Shown here in pieces: positions 43,274-53,066 of a stretch of 64,000 nucleotides of DNA (position 1 is its first letter; every line of letters begins with the position of its first letter). The translations under genes and the position numbers were made by a program. The notes under the pieces were generated by a model. The model was not told where the DNA came from and did not search any database. It worked only from the letters and a program-made list of their open reading frames with translations. This DNA comes from Tunturibacter empetritectus (GTDB lineage Bacteria > Acidobacteriota > Terriglobia > Terriglobales > Acidobacteriaceae), in NCBI RefSeq assembly GCF_040358985.1, contig NZ_CP132932.1:1426001-1490000 (forward strand), written 5' to 3'.

Positions 43274-44086
43274 CTAAAGGCTCGGCGACGCGCCGCCGTC
43301 TATCCGTAGATTGACTCCGGTGATATAGCCTGCCAGGGGACTAGCCAGAAAAGCGACTGCGTTGGCTATGTCATCAAGCTGCCCGACTCTGCCGAGAGGA
43401 ACTGGAGCGAACATAGGCAGGACGGCATGTTCGATCTCCTTCCATGGCGTATCCGGCCCCCCTAGGCCTCGCTCTTCCGCGAACTGCCTGAACCGTGCTT
43501 CGAGGGTGGGGCTAAAAATCGTTCCCGGTGAAATGGCGTTGGCCATAATGCCTTCTGCAGCAACCGCCTTCGCTAAGGACACGGTCATCGCATTCATAGC
43601 AGCCTTGCATGCGGAATAATCCGGCCCGCTTGCTGGGGGCATCGTCCCCGCCAGACTCGAAATGTTAACGATGCGCCCCCACCTGGCCTGCCGCATCTTC
43701 GGCAGAACGCGCGCTATGACTCGAAGCGCGGCCAGAACGTTCCGGTCATAGGCAGAAGCCCATGTCGAGGGCTGAGTCGTCTCCCAACTTTCCTTTGGAC
43801 CAGAACCTCCAGCGTTGTTCACGAGGATATCAACGGAACCGACGATATCCTCGGCTGCCGTGATGAGCCGTTTGACGGCACGATCGTCCGTCAAGTCCCC
43901 GGTGACAGGATGAGCCTGGCCTCCATGACCGACGATGCTGGCGACGACGTGTTCTGTCATCTCCCGATCCCGGCCATGAACGAGCACGATCGCGCCCTCG
44001 ACCGCGAGAAAACGCGCAATCGCCTCGCCGATTCCTTTGCTGCTGCCCGTGACTAAGGCACGTTTGCCATGCAATTGCAATTCCAT
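43274..44086 (-). CDS. Short-chain dehydrogenase/reductase
   Basis: The start at 44086 (MELQLHGKRALVTGSSKGIG) gives 270 residues, the normal length. It has a TGSSKGIG cofactor motif, NNAGG, the catalytic Ser in IVNISSLAGTMP, the Tyr-x3-Lys in PDYSACKAAMNA and a C-terminal GVNLRIDGG. The reaction is NAD(P)H-dependent oxidation or reduction of an unknown substrate. It is a single intact copy beside two decayed SDR remnants, one of which shares its 3' sequence. Confidence 0.93.
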   Translation of the reverse strand: MELQLHGKRALVTGSSKGIGEAIARFLAVEGAIVLVHGRDREMTEHVVASIVGHGGQAHPVTGDLTDDRAVKRLITAAEDIVGSVDILVNNAGGSGPKESWETTQPSTWASAYDRNVLAALRVIARVLPKMRQARWGRIVNISSLAGTMPPASGPDYSACKAAMNAMTVSLAKAVAAEGIMANAISPGTIFSPTLEARFRQFAEERGLGGPDTPWKEIEHAVLPMFAPVPLGRVGQLDDIANAVAFLASPLAGYITGVNLRIDGGASPSL

Positions 44087-44421
44087 GTGTCCAAGGCTAG
44101 GCTCAATTCCGGTGAATAACAAGAACTCGCAAAGAAGCAACAGACACTCCAGCAAAGAAGCACTCAACCCTCATGCACGCGACCGGACTCCGGTGAGTAG
44201 ATTTGATCAACAGCCTAGCTCATTACGGCAGGCTTCAAGACTTCCTCGCACCAATCGCTGAAGCTGGTCGGAGTCGTATTGTGAGCGGTGCGCAGTTCGG
44301 CGTTGTCTAATCCCTGTCCTTGGAGATCAGCATGTCTACGATTCCTTCTGCAAAGACCGAATTCGCTCGATACTGGATGAACTGCGCCTTATAGGATCCG
44401 CCTGTACTTGCTCGTTGTTGT
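44087..44421. other. Gene-free stretch
   Basis: About 335 bases lie between the SDR start and the permease remnant. No supported ORF, repeat or hairpin was seen. The SDR promoter must be here. Confidence 0.4.
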
Positions 44422-45213
44422 TTGCAAACGAGGGAGGTACAACCAGGAATCCGCTCTCTGCGCTTTCGAAAGCCTGTTTTAATTCGCGAGCAGATGACCG
44501 AAAGCCTGCTGATCTGCATGGCGGGTGGCGGGCTCGCCCTGATGCTATCGCTCGCTTCGACGCGATGGCTAGCTGCCAACTGGCGCAATCTACCCCGGGC
44601 CGACTCCGTGCACATCGATGGATGGGTTTTCACTTTTGCCGCAGGGCTGGTCGTGATTACAGGATTGCTGGCTGGTCTCGCGCCGGCAGTCACATCCACT
44701 GGCAGTCGGCTACTCACAGCGCTGCAGGAGTCCTCACGATCGGCCAGCACCAGCACCTCGCGGGCGCAGCTTCACAAGACGATGCTTACAGTTGAAATCG
44801 CGCTCACGGTCATGCTGCTCTTCTCAGCCGGACTGCTTTTCAAGAGCTTCATGCACCTGCGCATGGCGGACCTAGGCTGCGGTATCGATCACGTGATGAC
44901 CATGAAATTCGGTTTGCCGGAAATCCAATACGATACGCGCGACAAAGTGATGCTCTTCCACCAGTCACTGCTTGAGCGCGTGCGCCGGCTTCTCCTGGCC
45001 GCGGTAGGCCTGTATGGAGTGCTTTCCTACTTGGTGACCCAGCGAGTGTCGGAAATTGGCATTCGCATCGCCCTCGGCGCGCAACGTGATCAGATATTGC
45101 GTCTTATTTTGTTCGACGGGCTGCAGCCGCGCTCCTCGGGCTGTTAGCCAGCGCAGGCGCAACGCAACTTATCCGATCGATGCCCCACGCGGATGTCTCG
45201 CGAATAGGATTTT
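44422..45213 (+). pseudogene. ADOP-type ABC permease remnant with internal deletion
   Basis: The frame shows pieces of an acidobacterial duplicated orphan permease (FtsX/MacB-like): [60 protein letters not shown]. It then jumps from QSLLERVR directly to [20 protein letters not shown], which belongs to the C-terminal permease block. The second periplasmic domain is lost. The 5' half is missing, and the last part is in a different frame ([17 protein letters not shown]). It is not functional. Confidence 0.78.
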
Positions 45214-45596
45214 AGGGGTACCCGAATTCAGACGCACGCCTCGAGGGCAGGGGGCGAATTTGAGGCGGTACAGACTCGGTGAAGGGAGCGCGTGGCAATC
45301 GAGACCTCGCAGTCTTTGGGTGCGGACGCGGGGGGTTGTCGTCACCCTACCCCCCGCCAAAAGGTATAGACGACTTTTAGAGTCGCAGTTTTTTTTGAGA
45401 AGGGCGGATCGTTCCGGGAGGTCGTCGGAATAGCACAACAAAAAAACCGTCCTTTATTCATACCGCGACATACGCGAGACAATTGTCACCGCCGTTTAAC
45501 ATTTGATCCCTAGCCTCATCAACAAAGGCCACAACTGAACCATAGGCCCTAATTTCACTACTACATACCTGCTTTGTTTACTGAAAGGTAGAGCCA
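45214..45596. other. Upstream region of the second TonB-dependent receptor
   Basis: About 380 bases without a supported gene, following the permease remnant. The receptor's ribosome-binding site (gaaagg) is near 45583. T- and A-runs near 45390 and 45440 are the only notable features. Confidence 0.4.
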
Positions 45597-48500
45597 ATGA
45601 CGCCACGTAGAGCGATACTTATCGCCCTGATCATCCTGAGTGCGATTATTCTTCAATCCGCAAACGCGCAACAAACACTGGGTTCGGTGTCCGGCGTCAT
45701 CAGCGACGCGACCGGAGCAATCATCTCCGGAGCAAGTGTCGTGCTCGTCAACGATCAAACTGCAGCGAGCCGTACTACTTCCACGAACGGAAGCGGCGCC
45801 TACCAGGTGCAAGGTCTGCCGATCGGTCTGTACACGGTGACTATCACAGCCAATGGCTTTGATACGGAAAAGCTTAGCGGCTTCCAGATTCAGGCCGATC
45901 GCACTGCCGCGCTGGTTGTGCGCCTCAAGGCCGGCCAGGTCTCCTCCACTATCGACGTTGCAGCGACGCCTCAGCTCGACACAGTGGATACCACCAACGG
46001 TTACATTCTCGACGCGGCGCAGATTGAAAAGATTCCGCTCGGCACCGGCAGCTTCACGCAACTGGCAACGCTTAGTCCGGGAGTTCACGCTGACCTGCTT
46101 GCCGACACCGGCACCAACACCGGCCTTGGCAACCAGAACATCTATGCCAACGGACAGCGCCTCAGCAGCAACACCTTCACTTTTAACGGAGTCATGACTA
46201 ACAACCTGTTCAACGGCGCCTCTTCCAGTCAGGTCACCGAAAGCCGCGCCGTTCTGAACACTGGCGAGTCATTCCAGTCGAATGGCACCATCCGCACCAA
46301 CACCTCGATCTTCGACGCTATCGGCGAAGCTCTTCCCTCTCCCCCGCAGCAGACTATTGCAGAGGAGCGCGTCAACACGTCCATGTTCGACGCTGCGCAG
46401 GGAGCCACTGCGGGCGCCCACATCGACGTAACTACAAAAACCGGCACCAACGCGCTTCATGGGTCCGCTTATGGCAACTGGGAGACCTCCGCGCTCAACG
46501 CCAATCCGTTCTTCAACAAACAGACCGGCAACCCTACTCCAGATCTTCACCGCTATGTCGCGGGTGCGGAACTCGGTGGCCCCATCCGGCACGACAAGCT
46601 CTTCTTCTACGCCAGCTATCAGTACACCCGCGCGCGCGACCAACTCAATTCGCTCAGTAGCTACTTCGCGCCCCTTGGCATTACCGACGACCGCAGTGTG
46701 GCTGGCCTGCAGCCTGTATTAGCCGCGGCAAACCTTCCTCCCGGCACGCCCATCGACCCCGTCGCACTCGCGTTTCTCCAAGCCAAACTGCCCGGCGGCC
46801 GGCTTCTGATTCAGTCGCCTGCCGATCCTGCCGGGAAGGTATCGTTCATTGGCCCGGCTTCAAAGTTTCAGGCGGATCAAGCTAATTTGAATATCAGCTA
46901 TGTGCTCTCTCACAAAGACACGCTTACCGGCAGGTACTACTTCCAACAAGACCCCAGCGAGAGTCCTTTTTCCAGCACCAACCTGCTCGGATTTCCGCAG
47001 AAGTACACTGCCGGCAGCCAGGTCTTCTCGCTTGAGAACACGGTTGTTCTCTCGCCGCGGCTTACGTGGGAGCAGAAGGGGGGCTTCGTTCGCATGAAGG
47101 TGGACTCTTTTACCGGGCAGCCCTTTGGTCCTTCTGCGGTGGGCATCAATCTCTTCGGCAGCCCGCTGCTTCCCGGTATCGCCATTCGCAATGCAAACGG
47201 CTTCAATAGTCTTAATATCGGCCCAACCTCCAACTTTGCCAACACTGGCTTCTCTCAGAACACGTTCGAGGGAACCTCGACGCTGAACTACGTGGTCGGA
47301 AACCACTCCTTCGCCTTCGGCGGCAACTACGACTTCACCCAACTCAACATCATCAACCGCGCCAACCAGGTTGCCACGCTCTCCTATAACAGCATCGGCA
47401 ACTTCCTCACCGGCGGGCCGCTTCGCAACAGCGCTGGAACCTCGGTCTACTTCCAGGGCGCAAGCAACCGCTACTACCGCTCGCCTCAGGTTGGCGGGTA
47501 TGCCCAGGATCAGTGGCGTGCGACCCCGCACCTGACCATCACTGCCGGCATACGCTACGACTACGACGGCGGCCTCTACGAGAAGTACGGCAATCTGGTC
47601 AACTTCAGTCCAAGGCAGTACTCCTACGACCTCGCCAGCGATACGATCATCAACAGTGGGCTGGTCGTAGCGGGCAACAACAAGCTTTATGCCTCGCCGG
47701 GCGCGTCGAAGTCCACGCTGACCAACCGGCAATGGGGTATCGGTCCGCGCATCGGTCTCGCTGACAGCCTGACAGACAGGCTGGTGCTGCGGGCAGGCTT
47801 CGGGCTTTACTACGATCGCGGCGAATACTTCACCGAGTTCTCACCCTCTGCCGGTAATGGCTTCAACGGGCCCTTCGGCGTTACGCTGCAGCCGCCGTTT
47901 GTGCAGGGTGTGATTCCCGCTAAGGGTGCGACGTCGGAGAATCCGTTCGGAACCGTGCGCCCGCCAATCGACACCAATCCTGCTGACTTCATCAAGAATC
48001 TCTCCAATCAGGCAGCCCTGATTAATGGAGCCAACCCCTATCTGTTCGGTGCTTACGCGGCCAACAACAGCCTTCCGTACACCGAGAACTGGAGCCTCGA
48101 CCTCCAGTACCAAGCTACGCGTAGTATCGTGGCCACGCTCGGATACACGGGCAATCACGGGGTCCACCAGACCGTGCCTGTCCCGTTCAATCAGCCGCAG
48201 GTGGCTACGCCGGATCACCCGGTTAACGGGCAGAGCTATAGCTACGGGTATAACGCCACGTATCCTAACGGAGCTACGCTTCTCACCGAGCCATACAACA
48301 CCAGTACCGGAGGCAACACCGATCTGCGTGTGCCTTACATCGGCTACAGTCCCAACTCCGTGGCCTGGACGACGGTAGGCTGGTCCCACTACGACGCTTT
48401 ACTGGCCTCGATTCGGCAGACGAATTGGCATGGATTCGACTTTCTTCTGTCGTACACCTGGTCGCACTCCCTGGATGCTGCAAGCGGCTTCGGGCTCTTT

Positions 48501-49295
48501 TACAACGGCAACAATCCTCAGAATCTCGCCTCCGGCTATGCCTCTTCGGACTACGATCGCACCCACGTCACCAGCTTCAGCTTCAACTACCAGGTACCCG
48601 ATCTTAAAACTGGAAACCGCTTTGCCGACAAGGCGGGAAGTGGATGGGGCCTTAGTGGCGTCGCCACGTTCCAGAGCGGCCAGCCTTATAACGTGTACGA
48701 CTTCTCCGGAACCGTCGGCAGCATCTTCTTCGCATCGAACGACTTCCTTACCAACCCTGTGCTACCGCTCGCGCCCGGCTTCAATCCGAAGAGTGCGCGC
48801 ACCAAGCACAGCGGAGCCTTCGTGAACCCGAATGCACCCAACGGCACCTCCTCCAACTTCAACGATGTCGCTTTCACCCCGTCTGCCTTCGCCTATCCTT
48901 CCTTGCAGCCCGGAGAGTCCGGCGTTCCACCTTGCGGCGGGACTACCAGCGGCGGTTATCTCTGCGATACCTTCGAGTCGACCTTTGCAACCGGCCAGCG
49001 CAACATCTTCCGCAGCGCCTTCCAGAAGCGGGCCGACATCGCCCTCTTCAAAGAGACCAAGCTACACGAACAGTACCGCCTCCGCATCGCCATGGAGGTC
49101 TTCAACGTCACCAACACCCCCAGCTTCGATACGCCCGGCAACAACTTCAGCGGCAGCGACTTCAACAACCCGCCGGGAATCACTCCGCTACCCAACAGCG
49201 ACCCCACAGTCTTCTCCAGTCAGGGAGTAGGCGCCATCACCAACCCCATTGGAAGCCCACGACAGGTTCAGTTCTACGGCATCTTCAGCTTCTGA
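45597..49295 (+). CDS. TonB-dependent receptor, Oar-like, with carboxypeptidase-regulatory domain
   Basis: This 1,232-residue outer-membrane receptor has a signal peptide (AILIALIILSAIILQSANAQ), a CarboxypepD_reg domain at about 25-110 (TLGSVSGVISDATGAIISGA), and a plug with IPLGTGSFTQLATLSPGVHA. A long barrel follows and ends in VQFYGIFSF with the terminal Phe expected for assembly. It has no sigma or hydrolase neighbour, unlike the receptor in the lasso locus. Its ligand is unknown, with oligosaccharides typical for this family. The frame is intact. Confidence 0.9.
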   Translation: MTPRRAILIALIILSAIILQSANAQQTLGSVSGVISDATGAIISGASVVLVNDQTAASRTTSTNGSGAYQVQGLPIGLYTVTITANGFDTEKLSGFQIQADRTAALVVRLKAGQVSSTIDVAATPQLDTVDTTNGYILDAAQIEKIPLGTGSFTQLATLSPGVHADLLADTGTNTGLGNQNIYANGQRLSSNTFTFNGVMTNNLFNGASSSQVTESRAVLNTGESFQSNGTIRTNTSIFDAIGEALPSPPQQTIAEERVNTSMFDAAQGATAGAHIDVTTKTGTNALHGSAYGNWETSALNANPFFNKQTGNPTPDLHRYVAGAELGGPIRHDKLFFYASYQYTRARDQLNSLSSYFAPLGITDDRSVAGLQPVLAAANLPPGTPIDPVALAFLQAKLPGGRLLIQSPADPAGKVSFIGPASKFQADQANLNISYVLSHKDTLTGRYYFQQDPSESPFSSTNLLGFPQKYTAGSQVFSLENTVVLSPRLTWEQKGGFVRMKVDSFTGQPFGPSAVGINLFGSPLLPGIAIRNANGFNSLNIGPTSNFANTGFSQNTFEGTSTLNYVVGNHSFAFGGNYDFTQLNIINRANQVATLSYNSIGNFLTGGPLRNSAGTSVYFQGASNRYYRSPQVGGYAQDQWRATPHLTITAGIRYDYDGGLYEKYGNLVNFSPRQYSYDLASDTIINSGLVVAGNNKLYASPGASKSTLTNRQWGIGPRIGLADSLTDRLVLRAGFGLYYDRGEYFTEFSPSAGNGFNGPFGVTLQPPFVQGVIPAKGATSENPFGTVRPPIDTNPADFIKNLSNQAALINGANPYLFGAYAANNSLPYTENWSLDLQYQATRSIVATLGYTGNHGVHQTVPVPFNQPQVATPDHPVNGQSYSYGYNATYPNGATLLTEPYNTSTGGNTDLRVPYIGYSPNSVAWTTVGWSHYDALLASIRQTNWHGFDFLLSYTWSHSLDAASGFGLFYNGNNPQNLASGYASSDYDRTHVTSFSFNYQVPDLKTGNRFADKAGSGWGLSGVATFQSGQPYNVYDFSGTVGSIFFASNDFLTNPVLPLAPGFNPKSARTKHSGAFVNPNAPNGTSSNFNDVAFTPSAFAYPSLQPGESGVPPCGGTTSGGYLCDTFESTFATGQRNIFRSAFQKRADIALFKETKLHEQYRLRIAMEVFNVTNTPSFDTPGNNFSGSDFNNPPGITPLPNSDPTVFSSQGVGAITNPIGSPRQVQFYGIFSF

Positions 49296-49307
49296 CAACC
49301 TACCCAG

Positions 49308-49339
49308 CCGCGCCGTTCGAACCCGGTCGGATGGCGCGG
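49308..49339 (+). terminator. Hairpin after the TonB-dependent receptor
   Basis: Stem ccgcgcc (49308-49314) with ggcgcgg (49333-49339) and an 18-base loop, 13 bases after the stop codon. It lacks a clear T-tract, so it is only a candidate. Confidence 0.45.
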
Positions 49340-50389
49340 TTATCACTTCCCGTTACCCTCGACGCTTGGAAGGCTATCCGCTTTACTTCCGATAGCAATA
49401 TCCCTCACTGTGGGCTGATTTGCAGTAATCGTCCCGCGCCACCATATATTGCGGATGCAACGTATTCAATGACTTTGGACTCTCTGAAGCTCCTGACTAT
49501 GCCCCTAGCCAGTTGATAATACGATTTGTTACGTCACTCCAAGCCCGAAGTCACAAGGCTGAACTACCCCATCAAGCTGCGATTTTGCGTCGTGGGTCCA
49601 GCACCCTACAATCGTCGGTATTTGAAAGGGTATGTGCATCACTGAACGAAGCCGTTTCTGGCCAGCATCACCATTACACACCGCTACAAATTTCAGTTGT
49701 CGGGCTGAGTTTACGGACCGCGACTTGAGACATTCGTTTACCAGTGGGCCAACGGCAGCCGCTCCGGACCGCGCAATTGCCGACCATGCCTCCGGTTGGG
49801 ATTCCTCATCCGCCCTGCGCGACTCCTTACGCACCGCGTCCAGACGCTCTCGCGCCCCGCTACATCTTTCCCCGTCGGCTCGATCAGGCCGCGCATCTCC
49901 GCTTCGGCTATAGGCTCCCTTTCGCCGTCCGAAAGGGGAGACTCAAGGGCAGCGACCGCAGAGGCAACACGTCGGCCAGCACCACCTCGCCGCCTCCGGC
50001 CCTGGCTCTGCCGGAGCCGATAGCAACACGCTGTGCAGCATCCCTTCTAAGGTGACGGATCGCTGCCAGTTTGTCTTCCACGTCCGGCCGGGATACATTT
50101 GCGATCTTGGCGACGTGGACTCCTAACGTGCCCCGCAGCTCCCAAGGGCACTGCCGAACGTCCAGCTATGAACATTGCTGCCGATGGCGTACCGGATGCC
50201 CTCGTGTCCATCTTTGCCTAACCCGGTCAAGGAACTTCCGAGATACTGCACGCATCGCTCGCAAGCCCGCGGCTAGGCCGGTGCAAACTTCCAGGCTTGC
50301 CTACCTCCTCGGTGAGTTATTGGCGGATTTCGATCACTGACCGCACGTAGTGGTCGGGCACCTCCATCTCTCAATCGTCATACAGCACC

Positions 50390-50640
50390 CGGCGACCTTC
50401 TAGGAAGGCGATCTCCCGAAGCGCTCCAACAACTACGGCAAAACGTGTAGGGACCACCGTCACCGTATGCACTGACGACGACTGCCCCGTGCACGACCCA
50501 CGAGCAGCGGCAGAACAAGCGGCCAATCCAGCCCCGACGATGACACCCGCTTCAGAGGCCGAAGACAGAGGAAGAGGCCGAGGAGCGACAGCGGATCTAC
50601 GACCAACAGCGAAAGGAGCAGACCGCATAAGTTGACATAA
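50390..50640 (+). pseudogene. Possible ParB-like partition protein remnant
   Basis: One plus-strand frame gives VTVCTDDDCPVHDPRAAAEQ followed by a Pro/Ala/Glu-rich stretch. This resembles the CxxxxCPVHxP linker I recall from plasmid-type ParB proteins of Acidobacteria. The ParB nuclease and helix-turn-helix parts are not visible. The call rests on one motif. Confidence 0.35.
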
Positions 50641-51041
50641 ATCCACATTAGAACAAAGCTCATCTGTGACTGCGACCTCATCGGATAGATGGGGGAATAG
50701 TGATCTAGACAGTCGAGCGTTCCCAATCGTGCACACCCTCTAACGGATCAACCGGGAAGCCCAATGCGTTATAAAGTCTTGGGAAGTCGAACGGGTCTCA
50801 ATGTATTAGAGTTCGCGCAGGGTACAGGGATGCTGGGTAAGGCCTATGGCTACGGGACCTAGCCAGACGAAGCTCGAAGGATATGCGGACGCAGGCGAAA
50901 ATCTAGTTGATTTGTCGGGCGCGCACCAAAGAGGGAATACGAACGCCACATCGGAATGTTTGTTGGGAAATCGCGACGATTTTCTACTCGTCTCCAAGTA
51001 CAGCCGAAGTGCGAAAGCTATTCCGCCGTTTGAGGCGAGTG

Positions 51042-51677
51042 TCACTTCGTGTAGCCGTGCAAGAACACATCAACCGCGGATTTGACTATGCGTTGTTGTG
51101 CATCTTTATTTGGCTTTGGAGAAACGCCGAGCGTCACTTTCAGCATTGTCTCGGAGATGATGAGACCGAGAAAATGGTGCGCGGCAGCTTCTGAATTGAG
51201 TTCCCGAAGTTTGCTTTGAGAAACCTGCTGTTCGAGATAGCGACTTAGAGCACCTATCATCCGCGCCGGTCCTAACTCATAGAACATTCTCCCCAGCTCT
51301 GGGAATTTACCTCTGTCCAAGGAGAGCGTTCGTTGGAGTGTAATGGTGTCGTCCGCCATGAACCGCGCTAGAAATCCTTCCCCAAATGAAGTTAATGTGA
51401 CCGCTATAGGGGCATCAGATATGAACAGCGCACTCATCTTGCCTGACATGTGGTCGGTCTGCCGTTGAATCACCGCACGGAAGAGATCTTCTTTGGTTGG
51501 AAAGCGGCTATAAAACGATTCCTTCGAAGCACGCGCCTCACGCGCAATCTGGGTAACGCTCGACCCTGCAAATCCGTTCTTTAGGAAAAAGGAGGCGGCG
51601 ACATCCAGCAAGTGTTCGGTTAGGGCCTCAGACTTGTCGGTCGGTGCAGATGTTAAGGCCTTTTTGCTTTTCGCCAT
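51042..51677 (-). CDS. TetR/AcrR-family regulator of the RND operon
   Basis: This 211-residue protein has an N-terminal TetR helix-turn-helix (HLLDVAASFFLKNGFAGSSV, then TQIAREARASKESFYSRFPT, then KEDLFRAVI). The rest is an all-helical ligand domain. It is divergent from the efflux operon, with a palindrome in the 102-bp gap. By analogy with AcrR it should repress the pump until an inducer binds. The Lys/Ser/Thr-rich first 15 residues are an extension. Confidence 0.92.
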   Translation of the reverse strand: MAKSKKALTSAPTDKSEALTEHLLDVAASFFLKNGFAGSSVTQIAREARASKESFYSRFPTKEDLFRAVIQRQTDHMSGKMSALFISDAPIAVTLTSFGEGFLARFMADDTITLQRTLSLDRGKFPELGRMFYELGPARMIGALSRYLEQQVSQSKLRELNSEAAAHHFLGLIISETMLKVTLGVSPKPNKDAQQRIVKSAVDVFLHGYTK

Positions 51678-51736
51678 AATTTCTCCTAAGGTATTTTGAA
51701 TCCCTAAACCGCTCCACTCAGTCTAAAATATAGTAC

Positions 51737-51752
51737 GGAACGGTTCGGTTCC
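51737..51752. promoter_or_regulatory. Palindrome in the TetR-RND divergent promoter
   Basis: The 16-base sequence ggaacggttcggttcc has perfect 5-base arms (ggaac/gttcc) around a 6-base centre. It lies between the TetR gene and the RND adaptor and is the best candidate for the TetR operator. Confidence 0.55.
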
Positions 51753-51779
51753 AGTATAGCCGGAAAGGATCTGTAATCA

Positions 51780-53063
51780 ATGGACGACTCGACACAGAGG
51801 ACTGAAGGCTCAAAGAAGGTGAGCGCCGGCAAAGTCGATACGCAAGCGCCAGACCATTCTTCTCCAGAAACTGCATCGTCACCGCACCGACACCGCCTCT
51901 GGGCATGGCTTCTAGGCGTGGGCGTGCTTCTTGCGCTGATCATCGTTGCTGTCGTGCGTAAGCCAAAGTCTACAACCACTTCTGTCGATACAACTCAACC
52001 AGCTGTTGCGAACATTATGGCCTCTCAGGCGCGCCTCGGCGATATGGGGACATATATTGAAGCACTGGGCACGGTGACGCCGCTCGCGACGGTCAATCTT
52101 TACAGCCAAGTCAATGGCAAGGTGGATGCCGTGCATTATGTCGAAGGCCAGATGGTGCGTCGTGGAGATCCGTTGATCGATATCGACCCCCGCCCCTACG
52201 AGGCGCAACTCCTGGAGGCCCAAGGTACGCTAGCTCATGATCGTGCCGTCCTCGCGCAGGCGGAGATGGACCTTGCGCGTTACAAGGATGCTTCCAGCCA
52301 ACAGGCTATAGCCCGGCAGACCTACGAGGACCAGGTGCACACCGTGGACCAGAATCGCGGGACGGTGCAGAACGATGAAGGTCAAGTCAAATACGCTCAG
52401 GTGCAATTGAGCTACTGCCACATCAACTCACCGATCTCTGGACGGGTCGGGCTGCGCCTCGTCGATCCTGGGAACACCGTTTTCTCCGGCAGCTCAACTG
52501 CCATCGTCGTCATTACACAGCTCCAGCCGATCACGGTCGTCTTCAATGTGTCGGAAGACAGTTTAGGACAGGTCCACGATCAGATTCTTCGGCGCAAGAC
52601 CTTACCGGTGGACGTGCTGGACCGCTCGCAAATGACGAAGATCGCCTCCGGAAAACTTCTTACTCTGGACAATCAGGTCGATACATCGACGGGCACTGTG
52701 CGTTTCCGCGGCCAATTCGACAACGACGCATTAACGCTCTATCCGAACCAGTTTGTAAATGCGCGCCTGCTGGTAAAGACGCTCAGGGGCGTCGTTCTAA
52801 TTCCTACGGCGGCGGTGCAACGGAACGGTGCGCAGGCGTTCGTTTACATCATCGATAACGGCACCGCAAAGATCAGAAACGTCACGGAGGCTTCCACCGA
52901 GGACAATGTGGCTGCCGTCAACGGTATCAACGCCGGCGATGTTGTGTCCGTCACAGGCTTCGACAAGCTCCTTGACGGCTCGAAGGTCAACGTGCAGGGC
53001 ATCGTTCCCTTTGGCAACAGCGACAACCTCCCGAATGCTTCGGCGAAGACGGCGGGCAGGTAG
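51780..53063 (+). CDS. RND efflux periplasmic adaptor (MdtA-like)
   Basis: This 427-residue membrane-fusion protein has a cytoplasmic N-terminal tail and a membrane anchor (AWLLGVGVLLALIIVAVV) near residue 45. The biotinyl-lipoyl half motif is LATVNLYSQVNGKVDAVHYV, and ARQTYEDQVHTVDQNRGTVQ forms the helical hairpin. The second lipoyl half is YCHINSPISGRVGLRLVDPG, followed by a beta-barrel. It links the inner-membrane pump to the outer-membrane channel. It is the first gene of the operon and is 3 bp from the pump gene. The Asn/Ser/Ala tail is short. Confidence 0.93.
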   Translation: MDDSTQRTEGSKKVSAGKVDTQAPDHSSPETASSPHRHRLWAWLLGVGVLLALIIVAVVRKPKSTTTSVDTTQPAVANIMASQARLGDMGTYIEALGTVTPLATVNLYSQVNGKVDAVHYVEGQMVRRGDPLIDIDPRPYEAQLLEAQGTLAHDRAVLAQAEMDLARYKDASSQQAIARQTYEDQVHTVDQNRGTVQNDEGQVKYAQVQLSYCHINSPISGRVGLRLVDPGNTVFSGSSTAIVVITQLQPITVVFNVSEDSLGQVHDQILRRKTLPVDVLDRSQMTKIASGKLLTLDNQVDTSTGTVRFRGQFDNDALTLYPNQFVNARLLVKTLRGVVLIPTAAVQRNGAQAFVYIIDNGTAKIRNVTEASTEDNVAAVNGINAGDVVSVTGFDKLLDGSKVNVQGIVPFGNSDNLPNASAKTAGR

Positions 53064-53066
53064 GCC

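Larger units (their letters stand above)
49296..51041. other. 1.7 kb of degenerate DNA, no intact gene
   Basis: Many short ORFs with skewed composition but no convincing protein. A likely ParB-type remnant is listed separately at 50390. The segment 49740-50100 is G+C rich and seems to contain remains of a coding sequence on the minus strand, but no family could be named. Confidence 0.45.

Noticed and set aside
46860-47732. Minus-strand ORF of 290 codons within the second TonB-dependent receptor
   Set aside because: Antisense shadow in G+C-rich coding DNA without motifs or ribosome-binding site.
49744-50340. Several overlapping plus-strand ORFs
   Set aside because: Biased Arg/Pro/Ser composition typical of wrong-frame reading in G+C-rich DNA.
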